64,000 bases of DNA. Origin: WHSW01 sp963759295 (lineage in GTDB: Bacteria; Actinomycetota; Thermoleophilia; Solirubrobacterales; 70-9). Under the pieces are notes generated by a model. It searched no databases, was not told the origin of the DNA, and worked only from the letters and a program-made list of their open reading frames with translations. This document shows positions 35,998 to 45,591 of the stretch, piece after piece. The number at the start of each line of letters is the position of its first letter. The stretch's first letter is position 1. The stretch is taken from NCBI GenBank assembly GCA_963759295.1, contig CAVWYT010000010.1:310001-374000 (forward strand). The letters are read 5' to 3'. Made by a program: the position numbers and the translations under genes.

Positions 35998-38541
35998 TCA
36001 TCGAAGCCGCTCGGTTGGAGCCTCGGAGAGCGGCTGAGCCGGTCGTCCCGCTTCGTCCGCCGGGACCTTCGGCGGGTCGGCCTGCGGCTTGGCGACCGCC
36101 TCGAACTCGCTCGTCCGGGGGGTGTGGGTCGGGGCCGGGCCCTCCTCGGCCTCGAGCTCCGCCCCCTGCGGAAGCTCCAGCCGCTGGATGTAGGGCAGCC
36201 GCCAGACGGCGCCCGCGAGCCCGAGCCCGAGCGCGACGCAGGCGAGCGCCAAGAACCACTGCCCGCCGGAGAGCAACTCGAGGTCGAAGAAGGTGCGCAA
36301 CGGCTCGGCGGCGAGCATCCCGGCGAAGATCGCCCCGAGCCCCGCGACCAGGGCGAGCATGTAGCTCTGGACGGTGATGTGCTCGCGGCCGGGCCCCCGC
36401 TCGAGCAGGACGATGAAGCAGAGGCCGAGCACGATCAAGGTCGTGGTCGCGGCGGTCCGACCCTCGTCGAGCGTGCCGCCGAAGACGCCGTCGACGAAGA
36501 AGAACGAGAGCAGGGACGCGATCCCCATCGAGATCCCCGCCGGGAACGCGAACGCCGCCAACGCGCGCAGCAGCCGGCCGCGGTACAGCGGGCCCTCGCT
36601 CGGCGCCAGGGCGAGGACGAACGAGGGTATCCCGATCGTCAGCGTCGCGGCGACGGTGAGCTGGCGCGGCAGGAACGGGAAGGTGAAGTCGAAGATCGCC
36701 GCGAGCAGGATCAAGAAGCCGGCGTACACCGACTTGGTCAAGTAAAGGCGACCGAGGCGGTGGATGTTGCGGGCGATCTTGCGGCCCTCGCTGACCGCGC
36801 GGGGCAGCATCGAGAACTGGTCGCGCAGGAGCACGATGTCGGCGACCCCCTTGGTGATCTGGCTGCCGGAGCCCATCGCGACCGCGAGGCGCGCTTGCTT
36901 GAGCGCCGGCACGTCGTTGACGCCGTCGCCGATCATCGCCGTGAACCGCCCTTTGTGCGCGAGCGCCCCGACCAGCGCCTTCTTCTGCTCCGGGGTGATT
37001 CGGCAGAAGATCGTGTGCCGCTCGGCGGCCTCGGCGAGGCCTCCCCGGTCGGAGGGAAGCTGGGGGCCGTCGATCACCGGGGCGTGCGGGTCGACGCCGA
37101 CGGCTTGCGCGACCGCGGTCACCGTCTCGCGCGCGTCGCCGGAGATCAGCTTCAGGTCGACCTGCTGCTCGCGCATGTAGGCGATCGTCTCGGCGGCGTC
37201 GGGCCGCAGCGTCTCCTCGAGCACGACGAGCGCCCGCGGCTCGAGCGCGGGCGGGGGCTGGGTCGCCGGGTCGGATGGCAGGCCGCCGCGGGCCTCGCCG
37301 AAGGCGACCACTCGCCGCCCGGCGCGGGTGTGCTCGGCCAGCGCCCGCTCGAGGCCCTCGGGGAGCCGGAGGGCGCCGGCCTGCTTGAGGATGTCCGGGG
37401 CGCCGATCACGTAGCTGGAGCCGTCCAGGGTCAACCCGCTCCACTTCCACCGCGAGGAGAACGGGACCTCGGCGGTGGGCCGCTCCGGGCGGGCCGGATA
37501 GGCGTCGGCGATCGTCTCGAGGGTGCGGTTGCGCTCGCCGGCGGAGGCCGCGAAGGCGCCCAGCGCGCGCTCGGCGGAGCCGGCGGCCGTCTGGTCGGCG
37601 ACCTCGACCCGGATCAGCTTCAGCGTCCCGTCGGTGAGCGTGCCGGTCTTGTCGACGCAGATCGTGTCGACGGCCGCGAGCGACTCGGTCGCCGCCATCT
37701 GCTGGACGAGCGTGTTCTGGCGCGCCAGTCGCACCGCGGCGACCGCGAGCGTGACGCTCATCAGCAGCACCAACCCTTCGGGGATCAGGGTCACGAGCCC
37801 CGCGGTCGCCTCCTGGGCGGCCTCGCGGAAGGGCGTGTCGTGGGCGCTGAAGCCGATCAGCACGATGGCGGCGATCGGGACGAGGGCGAGGGTCGTCGCG
37901 CGCAGCACCGAATTGACCTCGACCTGGAGCGGCGACGGGGGATGGCGGAACTCGCGAGCCTCCCCCGCGATCCTCTCCGCGTAGCTGTCCTCCCGCACGG
38001 CGTCGACCTCGTAATGGCCCGAGCCCGCGATTGCGAACGAGCCCGAGAGCATCCGGTCGCCGGGTCGCTTGCGGATCCCGTCGGACTCGCCGGTGAGCAG
38101 CGACTCGTCGATCGTCAGGCCCCGGGTGTCGAGCAGCGAGCCGTCGGCGACCAGCTGATCGCCGGGCTCGACCCGGACGAGGTCTCCCGGGACGACCTCG
38201 TCGGCGATCAACTCGACGACCCGCCCGTCACGCACGGCGCTGGCCCGAGGAGCGACCAGGAGGGCGAGCCGATCGAGGGTCTCCTTGGCCCGCAGCTCCT
38301 GACGGATGCCGATCCCCGAGTTGACGATCGCGATGAACCCGAACAGCGCGTCGGCCCAGAGCCCGAGAGAGAGGATGAGGATGAAGAAGACGCCGATGAT
38401 CGCGTTGAACAGGGTCAGCGTGTTGGCGGCGACGATGCTCGCCACCGAGCGGCTGTTCGGCGGCTCGGGCTCGCCGAGGCCAGCGAGCCGACGCGCCGCC
38501 TCCGCGCTGGTGAGCCCCTGGCTGAGTGACGCCGCCTCCAC
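35998..38541 (-). CDS. Cation-transporting P-type ATPase (CtpE-like)
   Basis: An 847-residue P-type ATPase with the phosphorylation site VDKTGTLTDG, the TGES actuator loop (LLTGESDGI), PEGL in the fourth membrane helix, and the hinge GDGVNDVPALK. About ten transmembrane helices frame the cytoplasmic domains. Lack of a CPC motif and of N-terminal metal-binding domains argues against copper or zinc. Similarity in layout to mycobacterial CtpE suggests calcium, by inference. The GTG at 38541 is the likely start; longer forms would run into the divergent opuC promoter. Confidence 0.85.
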   Translation of the reverse strand: MEAASLSQGLTSAEAARRLAGLGEPEPPNSRSVASIVAANTLTLFNAIIGVFFILILSLGLWADALFGFIAIVNSGIGIRQELRAKETLDRLALLVAPRASAVRDGRVVELIADEVVPGDLVRVEPGDQLVADGSLLDTRGLTIDESLLTGESDGIRKRPGDRMLSGSFAIAGSGHYEVDAVREDSYAERIAGEAREFRHPPSPLQVEVNSVLRATTLALVPIAAIVLIGFSAHDTPFREAAQEATAGLVTLIPEGLVLLMSVTLAVAAVRLARQNTLVQQMAATESLAAVDTICVDKTGTLTDGTLKLIRVEVADQTAAGSAERALGAFAASAGERNRTLETIADAYPARPERPTAEVPFSSRWKWSGLTLDGSSYVIGAPDILKQAGALRLPEGLERALAEHTRAGRRVVAFGEARGGLPSDPATQPPPALEPRALVVLEETLRPDAAETIAYMREQQVDLKLISGDARETVTAVAQAVGVDPHAPVIDGPQLPSDRGGLAEAAERHTIFCRITPEQKKALVGALAHKGRFTAMIGDGVNDVPALKQARLAVAMGSGSQITKGVADIVLLRDQFSMLPRAVSEGRKIARNIHRLGRLYLTKSVYAGFLILLAAIFDFTFPFLPRQLTVAATLTIGIPSFVLALAPSEGPLYRGRLLRALAAFAFPAGISMGIASLLSFFFVDGVFGGTLDEGRTAATTTLIVLGLCFIVLLERGPGREHITVQSYMLALVAGLGAIFAGMLAAEPLRTFFDLELLSGGQWFLALACVALGLGLAGAVWRLPYIQRLELPQGAELEAEEGPAPTHTPRTSEFEAVAKPQADPPKVPADEAGRPAQPLSEAPTERLR

Positions 38542-38550
38542 GAACCCATC

Positions 38551-38578
38551 TTTACAGCAGCGAAGGGCTGGGTAGGAT
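38551..38578 (+). promoter_or_regulatory. Promoter of the OpuC-type operon
   Basis: TTTACA (38551-38556) and TAGGAT (38573-38578) are separated by 16 nt, a good sigma-70-type promoter. The -10 ends 9 nt before the GTG at 38588, so the transcript should begin at or next to the start codon (leaderless). The divergent P-type ATPase gene starts 10 nt to the left. Confidence 0.65.
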
Positions 38579-38587
38579 CGAGCGACG

Positions 38588-39781
38588 GTGGTGGAGGGCA
38601 TGGGCCCCACAGACGTTGCGGGGGAGGCGGTCTCGGTCGAGTTTCGCGAGGCCACCAAGCGCTATCCGGGCGCGGGCCGCGCCGCGGTCGACGCGCTCAG
38701 CCTCGAGGTCCCGGCCGGCGAGATCTGCGTCCTCGTCGGTCCCTCCGGATGCGGCAAGACGACCGCCATGCGGATGGCCAACCGCATGGTCGAGATCACC
38801 TCGGGCGACGTCCTCATCGGCGAGCGATCCGTCCGCGAGCGTCCGCCCGCGGAGCTGCGGCGCGAGATCGGCTACGTGATCCAGGAGATCGGGCTGTTCC
38901 CGCACCGGACGGTGGTCCAGAACATCGCCACGGTTCCGGCCCTGCTGGGCTGGGATCGGTCCCGGGCGCTGTCCCGCGCGGCCGAGCTCCTGGAGCTGGT
39001 CGGGCTCGAGCCCGCGATCGCGGACCGCTACCCGGCCCAGCTCTCGGGTGGCCAGCAGCAGCGGATCGGCGTCGCTCGCGCCCTGGCGGCGAATCCCGGC
39101 GTGATGCTGATGGACGAGCCGTTCGGCGCGATCGACCCGATCAATCGCGAGCGGCTCCAGAACGAATTCCTGCGGCTGCAGGCCGAGCTGCGCAAGACGG
39201 TGGTCTTCGTCACCCACGACATCGACGAGGCGATCAAGGTCGGCGACCGGATCGCGGTCATGCGCGAGGGCGGCAAGCTCGCCCAGTACGCGACCCCGGC
39301 TGAGCTGCTGATGGCCCCGGCCGACCCGTTCGTCGAGGACTTCGTCGGTGCCGATCGGGCGCTCAAGCGACTGGCGCTGCTGCGGGTCGGCGACATCGAC
39401 CTCTGGCAGGCGCCGCTCGCGCACGTCGGGCAGGCGACCGGCGAAGTCCGGGCCAAGCTCGACGACGCCGAGGTGCCGTTCGCGCTCGTCGTCGACTCGG
39501 AGCGCCGTCCGCTCGGATGGCTGTCGGACGCCGACCTCCAGCGCGAGGCCGTTCCGCCGAAGCCGGACACGAGCCCCGATCCCGTGCTCGAGCGCGAGGA
39601 CGTCCTCCGCGACGCGCTCTCGGACCTGCTCCAGGCCGAGACGCGCTACGCGCCCGTCGTCGACGGCGGCGGGCGGACCGTCGGCGTCCTCTCGGTGGAG
39701 ATCATCTCCGAGTTCCTGACCTCCGACGAGGCGCTCGGCGACGAGCATCCGGCGGCCGAGCGACCGCTGACCCGGCCGTGA
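38588..39781 (+). CDS. opuCA: Osmoprotectant ABC transporter ATP-binding protein with CBS domains
   Basis: A 397-residue ProV/OpuCA-type ATPase with Walker A GPSGCGKT (51-58), signature LSGGQQQR and Walker B VMLMDEPFGAIDP. Two C-terminal CBS-like repeats (from about residue 260) in this family sense ionic strength. It drives uptake of glycine betaine, choline or related solutes. GTG at 38588 is taken as the start because it fits the leaderless promoter; ATG 38600 is the alternative. The stop overlaps the next start (GTGA). Confidence 0.85.
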   Translation: MVEGMGPTDVAGEAVSVEFREATKRYPGAGRAAVDALSLEVPAGEICVLVGPSGCGKTTAMRMANRMVEITSGDVLIGERSVRERPPAELRREIGYVIQEIGLFPHRTVVQNIATVPALLGWDRSRALSRAAELLELVGLEPAIADRYPAQLSGGQQQRIGVARALAANPGVMLMDEPFGAIDPINRERLQNEFLRLQAELRKTVVFVTHDIDEAIKVGDRIAVMREGGKLAQYATPAELLMAPADPFVEDFVGADRALKRLALLRVGDIDLWQAPLAHVGQATGEVRAKLDDAEVPFALVVDSERRPLGWLSDADLQREAVPPKPDTSPDPVLEREDVLRDALSDLLQAETRYAPVVDGGGRTVGVLSVEIISEFLTSDEALGDEHPAAERPLTRP

Positions 39782-40578
39782 TCGCGCTGCTTCAGATGCT
39801 CCCGCTCGCCCAAACCGACGACTTCGTTCGCGAGCCCGGTCAAGGCCCGACGAGCTGCGTCGGCAAGAACGACACGATCTGCATCGGCTGGGCGTTCGAC
39901 AACCTCGACCGCTGGACGACGCCGACGCTCGAGCACCTCGCGCTGGTGGTGATCGCGGTCGCGGCGGGATTCGTGATCGCGTTCGGCTTGGCGTTGCTGT
40001 CGCACCGGCGCCGGTGGCTGGTGCCGTTGTTCGTCGGCACCACCGGGGTGATCTACACGATTCCGAGCATCGCGCTGTTCTTGCTGCTGTTGCCGATCAG
40101 CGGCCGCGGCAACACGACGGCGGTCATCGCCCTGGCGCTCTACAACCTGCAGATCATCTATCGCAACATCGTTACCGGGCTCGCCAACGTTCCGCCGGCG
40201 GCCAGGGACGCCGGCCGCGGGATGGGGATGACCGGCGGTCAGATGCTGTGGCGGGTCGAGCTGCCGCTCGCGGTCCCGGAGATCATCGCGGGGTTGCGAA
40301 TCGCCACCGTCTCGACGATCGCGATCGCGACCCTGGCCGTGTTCGCCGGCGGGGGCGGCCTGGGTGAGGCGATCTACGGCGCGATCCAGCAGGACGCGTT
40401 CAAGACCGGGATCGTCGTTCCGGTCGTGATCCTGATCGCGATGGCGATCGTGCTCGACATGCTGCTCGTGCTGCTCCAGCGCCGCGTCGCCGGTTGGCGC
40501 AGCCTCACCGAGCCACGTGGGGCGCGCGCCGAGCGACTCGCCGGCGCCGCCGGGCGCGCTCCGGCTGTGGGAGGCTGA
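39778..40578 (+). CDS. opuCB: Osmoprotectant ABC transporter permease 1
   Basis: The 266-residue permease has a periplasmic N-terminal insert (PTSCVGKNDTICIGWAFDNLDRW) and about five to six membrane helices. An EAA-type loop (AGRGMGMTGGQMLWRVELPLAVPEIIAGLR) contacts the ATPase. TGVIYTIPSIALF is typical of ProW/OpuCB proteins. Its GTG overlaps the ATPase stop by 4 nt, so it is translationally coupled. A Gly/Ala/Arg-rich tail overlaps nothing and may be disordered. Confidence 0.86.
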   Translation: MIALLQMLPLAQTDDFVREPGQGPTSCVGKNDTICIGWAFDNLDRWTTPTLEHLALVVIAVAAGFVIAFGLALLSHRRRWLVPLFVGTTGVIYTIPSIALFLLLLPISGRGNTTAVIALALYNLQIIYRNIVTGLANVPPAARDAGRGMGMTGGQMLWRVELPLAVPEIIAGLRIATVSTIAIATLAVFAGGGGLGEAIYGAIQQDAFKTGIVVPVVILIAMAIVLDMLLVLLQRRVAGWRSLTEPRGARAERLAGAAGRAPAVGG

Positions 40579-40579
40579 C

Positions 40580-41305
40580 GTGTCGTTCGCGTTTCTGGGC
40601 ACGTTCGGCGGGGCGATCGACTTCATCCTTCACCCGCGTCAGCCGGTCGGGGTCGCCGGCGAGCAGGTCGGGGGGCCGGATCAAGTGCTCGAGCTGCTCT
40701 GGACCCAGACCTGGATCAGCGCCCTCGCGCTCGCCGTTTCGCTCGCGATCGCCCTGCCGATCGGCGTCTATTTGGGTCATCGCGGCACCGGCGAGATGCT
40801 CGCGGTTGCGGTCGGCAACGCGGGCCGCGCGATGCCGGAGCTCGCGGTGATCGCGATCATGGCCGCCTTCGTCGGTGTCGGCGTGCTCAACGTGACGATC
40901 GCGCTGATGATCCTCGGCATCCCGCCGATCCTCACCAACAGCTTCGTCGGCATCAGGCAGGTCGATCGCGGTGCGGTCGAGGCGGCGCGGGGAATGGGGA
41001 TGGGGGAACTGGGGGTGATCGCGAGGATCGAGCTTCCGCTCGCGGTGCCGACGATCATGAGCGGCGTGCGCACCGGCGCGATCAACATCATCGCGACGGC
41101 GACGATCGCGCCCCTGGCCGGGGTCGTGACCCTGGGCGACTTCATCATCAACCGCAACGTCTACGGCGACGAGGGCGTGCTCGCGGGGGCGATCCTGGTT
41201 GCCTTGCTGGCGCTCGCCGCCGAGCTCGTGCTCGCGGGGGTTCAGCGGTTGCTCACCCCCCGGGGGCTCGAGCTGCAGCGAGATAGCGCCCGCGCCAGCG
41301 CTTAG
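40580..41305 (+). CDS. opuCD: Osmoprotectant ABC transporter permease 2
   Basis: A 241-residue permease beginning VSFAFLGTFGGAIDFILHP with six probable membrane helices and the loop ARGMGMGELGVIARIELPLAVPTIMSGVR. GGGAGG placed 5 nt before the GTG at 40580 fixes the start, right after the stop of permease 1. Two different permeases are usual in OpuC/YehWY-type importers, where they form a heterodimeric channel. Confidence 0.86.
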   Translation: MSFAFLGTFGGAIDFILHPRQPVGVAGEQVGGPDQVLELLWTQTWISALALAVSLAIALPIGVYLGHRGTGEMLAVAVGNAGRAMPELAVIAIMAAFVGVGVLNVTIALMILGIPPILTNSFVGIRQVDRGAVEAARGMGMGELGVIARIELPLAVPTIMSGVRTGAINIIATATIAPLAGVVTLGDFIINRNVYGDEGVLAGAILVALLALAAELVLAGVQRLLTPRGLELQRDSARASA

Positions 41306-41363
41306 GCTTACGCGATCCGTGAAACCCGCGGCAAGTGACCGCAAGAGGGAGGACCGAAACCAG

Positions 41364-42344
41364 ATGAGCACAAAGACCAGCCTCAGGGCCCTGCCGGCGC
41401 TGATCGCCGCGCTCGTTCTCGGCGTCGGAGTCGCCGCGTGCGGCGACGACGACGACGAGTCGAGCACCGCGGGTGGCGACACGAGCGCCAACCTGATCGA
41501 GAGCAATCCGGACAACTCCGGTGTCGAGCTCACGGTCGGCTCCAAGAACTTCACCGAGCAGTACGTCCTCGGCGAGATCTACGCGCAGGCACTCGAGGCC
41601 GCCGGATACGACGTCTCCACCGACCTCAACCTGGGTTCCGAGCAGGTGGCGCTGAAGGCGCTCGAGAACGGGGAGATCAGCGGCTATCCGGAGTACACCT
41701 CGACGGCGCTGACCTCGTTCTTTCAGTTCGCGCCGGAGGACGTGCCGGGCGACGCCCAACAGGCGTACGAGGAATCGAAGGGCGACTTCTCTGAGAAGGG
41801 CCTGGTCGCCTATCCGCCGACGCCGTTCTCGAGCGCCAACGCGGTCGGGATGCTGAGCTCGACCGCCGACGAGCTCGGGGTGAGCACGATCTCCGATCTC
41901 GAGGGCAAGTCCGAGGACCTGACCCTGTACGGCTCGCCGGAGTGCCGCCAGCGGATCGACTGCCTCGTCGGGCTCGAGAAGTACTACGGGCTCGACTTCA
42001 AGTCGTTCACCCCGGTGGACATCGGGCTGCGCTACGACGTGCTCGACAAGGGCGACGCGGACCTGTCGATCCTGTTCACGACCGACGCCCAGCTGTTCAC
42101 CTCCGACAAGTACACGATCCTCGAGGACGACAAGGGGGTGCTGCCGGCCGGCAACGTGATCTTCATCGCCAGCCAGCAGGCCGCCGACGAGGCCGGTCCG
42201 GACTTCGGCACCACGATCGAGAAGGTCCAGGAGAACCTCTCGCTCGAGGTGATGCAGGAGCTCAACGCCCGGGTCGACATCGACAAGGAGAAGCCCGAGC
42301 AGGCGGCGCAGGAGTACCTGCAGCAGTTCGGGTACGTCGAGTAG
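41364..42344 (+). CDS. opuCC: Osmoprotectant ABC transporter substrate-binding lipoprotein
   Basis: The 326-residue binding protein has a lipoprotein signal ending GVAACGDDDD. The mature domain begins LTVGSKNFTEQYVLGEIYAQALEAAGY, the hallmark of the OpuAC/YehZ-ProX family, and continues with NLGSEQVALKALENGEISGYPEYTSTAL. It captures quaternary amines outside the membrane. GGGAGGA lies 9 nt before the ATG. It is the last gene of the four-gene operon, 58 nt after permease 2. Confidence 0.88.
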   Translation: MSTKTSLRALPALIAALVLGVGVAACGDDDDESSTAGGDTSANLIESNPDNSGVELTVGSKNFTEQYVLGEIYAQALEAAGYDVSTDLNLGSEQVALKALENGEISGYPEYTSTALTSFFQFAPEDVPGDAQQAYEESKGDFSEKGLVAYPPTPFSSANAVGMLSSTADELGVSTISDLEGKSEDLTLYGSPECRQRIDCLVGLEKYYGLDFKSFTPVDIGLRYDVLDKGDADLSILFTTDAQLFTSDKYTILEDDKGVLPAGNVIFIASQQAADEAGPDFGTTIEKVQENLSLEVMQELNARVDIDKEKPEQAAQEYLQQFGYVE

Positions 42345-42392
42345 GGACGCCGGCGAGGTTCGCGGTCGTGCGCCACGGGTAGCACCCTTCCC

Positions 42393-43043
42393 GTGGGTAC
42401 GGCCGCGATCCTCGACGTCGACGGGACCCTCGTCGACTCCAACTACCAGCACGCGATCGCCTGGTACCGGGCGTTCCGCGAGCACGACCTGACGCCGCCG
42501 ATCTGGCGGATCCACCGCCACATCGGGATGGGCGGCGATCAGCTCGTCGCCGCGATCGTCGGTGAGGACGTCGAACGCGAGCGCGGTGATCGGATCCGCG
42601 AGTCCGAGAAGCGCCTCTACGCCGAGCTGATCGACGAGGTGCGGCCGTTCGAGGGCGCCCACGAGCTGCTCGAGGCGCTCGCCGAGCGCGGGCACGCGAT
42701 CGTGCTCGCGAGCTCGGCGAAGCAGGAGGAGACCGAGCGCTACGTGGAGATGCTCGGTGCCGGCGAACTGCTCGAGGCGTACACGACCTCGGCCGACGTC
42801 GAGCAGACGAAGCCCGCCCCGGACCTGGTGGCGGTGGCGATGCGGAAGGCGGGAGAGCTCTCGGCGGTGATGCTCGGCGACTCGACCTGGGACGTCGAGG
42901 CCGCGGCGCGGGCCGAGCTGAAGACGGTGGCGGTCCTGACCGGCGGCTTCTCGGAGGACGAGCTGCTCGGGGCCGGGGCGGTGGCCGTGTTCGAGTCGCT
43001 GGTCGAGCTGCGCGAGCGGCTCGACACGACGCCACTGCGCTAG
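42393..43043 (+). CDS. HAD family phosphatase
   Basis: The 216-residue hydrolase has the HAD motifs ILDVDGTLVDSN (nucleophile Asp), VLASSAKQEE (motif II Ser), a lysine in TKPAPDL (motif III) and VMLGDSTWDVEAA (motif IV). A helical cap follows motif I. It resembles beta-phosphoglucomutase or phosphoglycolate phosphatase-like enzymes; the substrate is unknown. The GTG start has TAGCAC 7 nt upstream, an imperfect match to the leaderless -10 motif. Confidence 0.82.
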   Translation: MGTAAILDVDGTLVDSNYQHAIAWYRAFREHDLTPPIWRIHRHIGMGGDQLVAAIVGEDVERERGDRIRESEKRLYAELIDEVRPFEGAHELLEALAERGHAIVLASSAKQEETERYVEMLGAGELLEAYTTSADVEQTKPAPDLVAVAMRKAGELSAVMLGDSTWDVEAAARAELKTVAVLTGGFSEDELLGAGAVAVFESLVELRERLDTTPLR

Positions 43044-43092
43044 GCGTCGATCCGGCCGCGGGGCGTGCGCGCGAGGGCGTACCCTCGCCCTG

Positions 43093-44403
43093 ATGGCGGG
43101 GACGCCCGAGCAGCTGAGCCCCGACGACGCGCGCGTCCTCGCGCTCGAGTCCGACGCGATCGCCGGCCACACCTTGAAGCTGATCGTGCTCGAGCCGGGG
43201 GGCGAGCCGCTCGACGTCGAGGCGCTGCGGGCGAGCGTCGCCCAGCGCCTGACCTCCGAGCCCCGCGGCCTGCAGCGGGTCGAGGTCGGCGACGACGGCT
43301 CGGCCTACTGGGTCACCGACGAGGAGTTCGACGTCCGCGCTCACGTTCGCCGCCACGACCTCGGGCCGAGCGCCGGGGAGGAGGCCGTCCGGCGGGCGGC
43401 GGGCGAGATCATGTCCGAGCGCCTCGACCACGAGCGGCCGCTGTGGTCGCTCGACGTGTTCGGGCCGCTCGCCGACGGCCGCGAGGCGATCGTCGCCCGC
43501 ATCCACCACGCGATGGCCGACGGGATCGGCTCGGTGCGGTTCCTCGGCGCGGTCCTCTGGCGGGGAGCCTCGGACGACTCCTCGGAGGCTCGCGCCACCG
43601 CGGAGCCGGGTCGGCGATCCGGCGAGTGCACGGCGACGGGAAAGCATGCACGAGCGGCGGAGCTGCGCCGGCTGCCGGGGACGCTGCGACGCGAGCTGGG
43701 GGCGCGGGCGAGCGAATCACCGCTCGATCGCCACGTCGGCTCCGCGCGCGAGGTCGCCTTCGTCGGCTTCCCGCTCACCGAGCTGAAGCGAATCGGCGCC
43801 TCGCGTCCCGGACACGTGACCGTCAACGACGTCTTGCTGGCGGTCGTCGCCGGCGGTTTGCGCGAGTGGCTCGGGGCGGCAGGTCGCCGACCCTCGCTGC
43901 GCGCGCAGATTCCGGTCAGCCTCCATCACCGGGAGGAGGGCGAGGGCGAGCTCGGAAACCGCGACTCGTTCTTGAACGTCGATCTGCCGCTCGACGAGGG
44001 CGACCCGATCGCCCGGCTCGATCGAATCCATGCCGAGACCGAGGAGCGCAAGAACCTCGGCGATGCGCAGGAGATCTACGACTTCTTTCACGCCCTGGCG
44101 CGCTTCAAGCGCCTCGACCGCGCCGTCGAGCACTTCGCCGGCGGGCCGCACGAGTTCAGCCTCGCGATCTCCAACGTGCCCGGCCCGCGCGGCGAGATCG
44201 CCGTGCAGGGCCGCCGCATCGAGCGACTCGCCTCGGTCGCCGAGCCCGCCGACCGCCACGCCCTCAGGGTGTCGGCGATCTCGTGCGCCGGCACCGTCTC
44301 GATCGGGCTCTGCACCGATCCGCAGGCGCTCGTCGGCGTGGACGGGCTCGCCGAGGCGCTCGAGGATTCGTTCGCGGCGCTGCTGGCGGCGGCGAGCCGG
44401 TAG
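43093..44403 (+). CDS. Wax ester synthase/diacylglycerol acyltransferase family protein
   Basis: A 436-residue WS/DGAT-type acyltransferase, which esterifies long-chain alcohols or diacylglycerol with acyl-CoA to make storage lipid. The catalytic motif HHAMADG is at residues 138-144 (HHxxxDG). The C-terminal conserved stretch is FSLAISNVPGPRG followed by RVSAISCAGTVSIGLCTDP. The length is slightly below the usual about 460. The ATG has TACCCT 7 nt upstream (43080-43085), suggesting a leaderless mRNA. It fits the lipid theme of the window. Confidence 0.88.
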   Translation: MAGTPEQLSPDDARVLALESDAIAGHTLKLIVLEPGGEPLDVEALRASVAQRLTSEPRGLQRVEVGDDGSAYWVTDEEFDVRAHVRRHDLGPSAGEEAVRRAAGEIMSERLDHERPLWSLDVFGPLADGREAIVARIHHAMADGIGSVRFLGAVLWRGASDDSSEARATAEPGRRSGECTATGKHARAAELRRLPGTLRRELGARASESPLDRHVGSAREVAFVGFPLTELKRIGASRPGHVTVNDVLLAVVAGGLREWLGAAGRRPSLRAQIPVSLHHREEGEGELGNRDSFLNVDLPLDEGDPIARLDRIHAETEERKNLGDAQEIYDFFHALARFKRLDRAVEHFAGGPHEFSLAISNVPGPRGEIAVQGRRIERLASVAEPADRHALRVSAISCAGTVSIGLCTDPQALVGVDGLAEALEDSFAALLAAASR

Positions 44404-44461
44404 CGCCTCCCGGCTCCGGCCGCGAGGCCGCGGCGCCCGCCATCGGCTAGCTTCCGGCGCC

Positions 44462-45535
44462 ATGGCGCTGAAGCTCGGACTCAACCTCGGCTACTGGGGG
44501 ATCGGCCCCCGCGGCGAGGAGGCTTTGGAGATCGTCCGCGCGGCCGAGTCGGCCGGCTTCGACTCGGTCTGGGTGGCGGAGTCCTACGGCTCCGACGCCG
44601 TCTCGGTGCTCGCCTGGCTCGCGCCGCAGACCGAGACGATCAAGCTCGGGGCGGCGATCATGCAGGTGCCGGCGCGACCGCCTGCGGCCGCGGCGATGGC
44701 CGGTGCGTCGATCGACTACCTCTCCGGCGGCAGGTTCATGTTCGGCTTCGGTCCCTCGGGCCCGCAGGTCTCCGAGGGCTGGTACGGCGTCCCCTACGCG
44801 AGGCCGTGGGGCCGCACCCGCGAGTACATCGAGATCGTGCGCGAGATCATCGCCCGCCGGGGGCCGCTCCAGCACACGGGCCGGCACTACACACTCCCGG
44901 TCGAGGGCCCGGGCACCACGGGCGAGGGCAAGGCCCTGAAGCTCAACTTCCACCCGCTGCGCAACGAGATCCCGGTGTTCGTCGGCGCGATCGGGCGCAA
45001 GTCGGTGGAGCTGGCGGCCGAGATCTGCGACGGGTGGATCCCGATCTTCTTCTCCGCCGACGCCTTCGAGGAGACCTGGGGCGAGCACCTCGAGGCCGGC
45101 TTCGCCAAGGGCGGGCGCAGCCGCGCGGACCTCGAGATCTCGCCCTCGCTTCAGGTCGCGATCGACGGCGACCTCGACGCCGCCCGTGCCGTGGTCAAAG
45201 CCGGGTTGCTGCTCTACCTCGGCGGGATGGGATCCAGGGAAACGAACTTCTACGTCGACCTCACCCATCGCTTCGGCTTCGGCGAGGTCGCCGACGAGGT
45301 CCAGGCCCTGTTCCTCGACGGAAAGCGCGAGCAGGCCTACAACGCGATCCCCGACGAGCTCGTCGACGCCACCTCGCTGGTCGGCAGCGAAGACGAGGTC
45401 TCCGGGCGCGTCGAGAGGCTCGCGGCGGCCGGCGTCGACCGGCTGATCTGCTCGCCCGTGCACCTCGACGCAGAGCAGCGCCTGCACACGGTCGAGCGGC
45501 TCGCGGCGCTGGTCGGCGTCCCGTCACCGGCATAG
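44462..45535 (+). CDS. LLM class (probably F420-dependent) oxidoreductase
   Basis: A 357-residue luciferase-like monooxygenase-fold protein starting MALKLGLNLGYWGIGPRGEEALEIVRAAESAGFDSVWVAES. LSGGRFMFGFGPSGPQVSEGWYG and PVFVGAIGRKSVELAAEICDGWIP are typical of the actinobacterial F420-dependent branch. Cofactor choice (F420 or FMN) is inferred from family, not shown. TAGCTT lies 8 nt before the ATG (44448-44453). The pnt transhydrogenase genes follow. Confidence 0.86.
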   Translation: MALKLGLNLGYWGIGPRGEEALEIVRAAESAGFDSVWVAESYGSDAVSVLAWLAPQTETIKLGAAIMQVPARPPAAAAMAGASIDYLSGGRFMFGFGPSGPQVSEGWYGVPYARPWGRTREYIEIVREIIARRGPLQHTGRHYTLPVEGPGTTGEGKALKLNFHPLRNEIPVFVGAIGRKSVELAAEICDGWIPIFFSADAFEETWGEHLEAGFAKGGRSRADLEISPSLQVAIDGDLDAARAVVKAGLLLYLGGMGSRETNFYVDLTHRFGFGEVADEVQALFLDGKREQAYNAIPDELVDATSLVGSEDEVSGRVERLAAAGVDRLICSPVHLDAEQRLHTVERLAALVGVPSPA

Positions 45536-45591
45536 GGTTCCCGCATCGGGGGCGTGCGCCATTCCGTTAGGCTCCGCCGCTCTTTGCTGGG

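Noticed and set aside
35044..38529. A very long open frame on the plus strand opposite pyruvate kinase and the P-type ATPase
   Set aside because: Composition is Arg/Gly/Pro-rich with no motif, and the opposite strand has two textbook enzymes. Long antisense frames are a by-product of high G+C.
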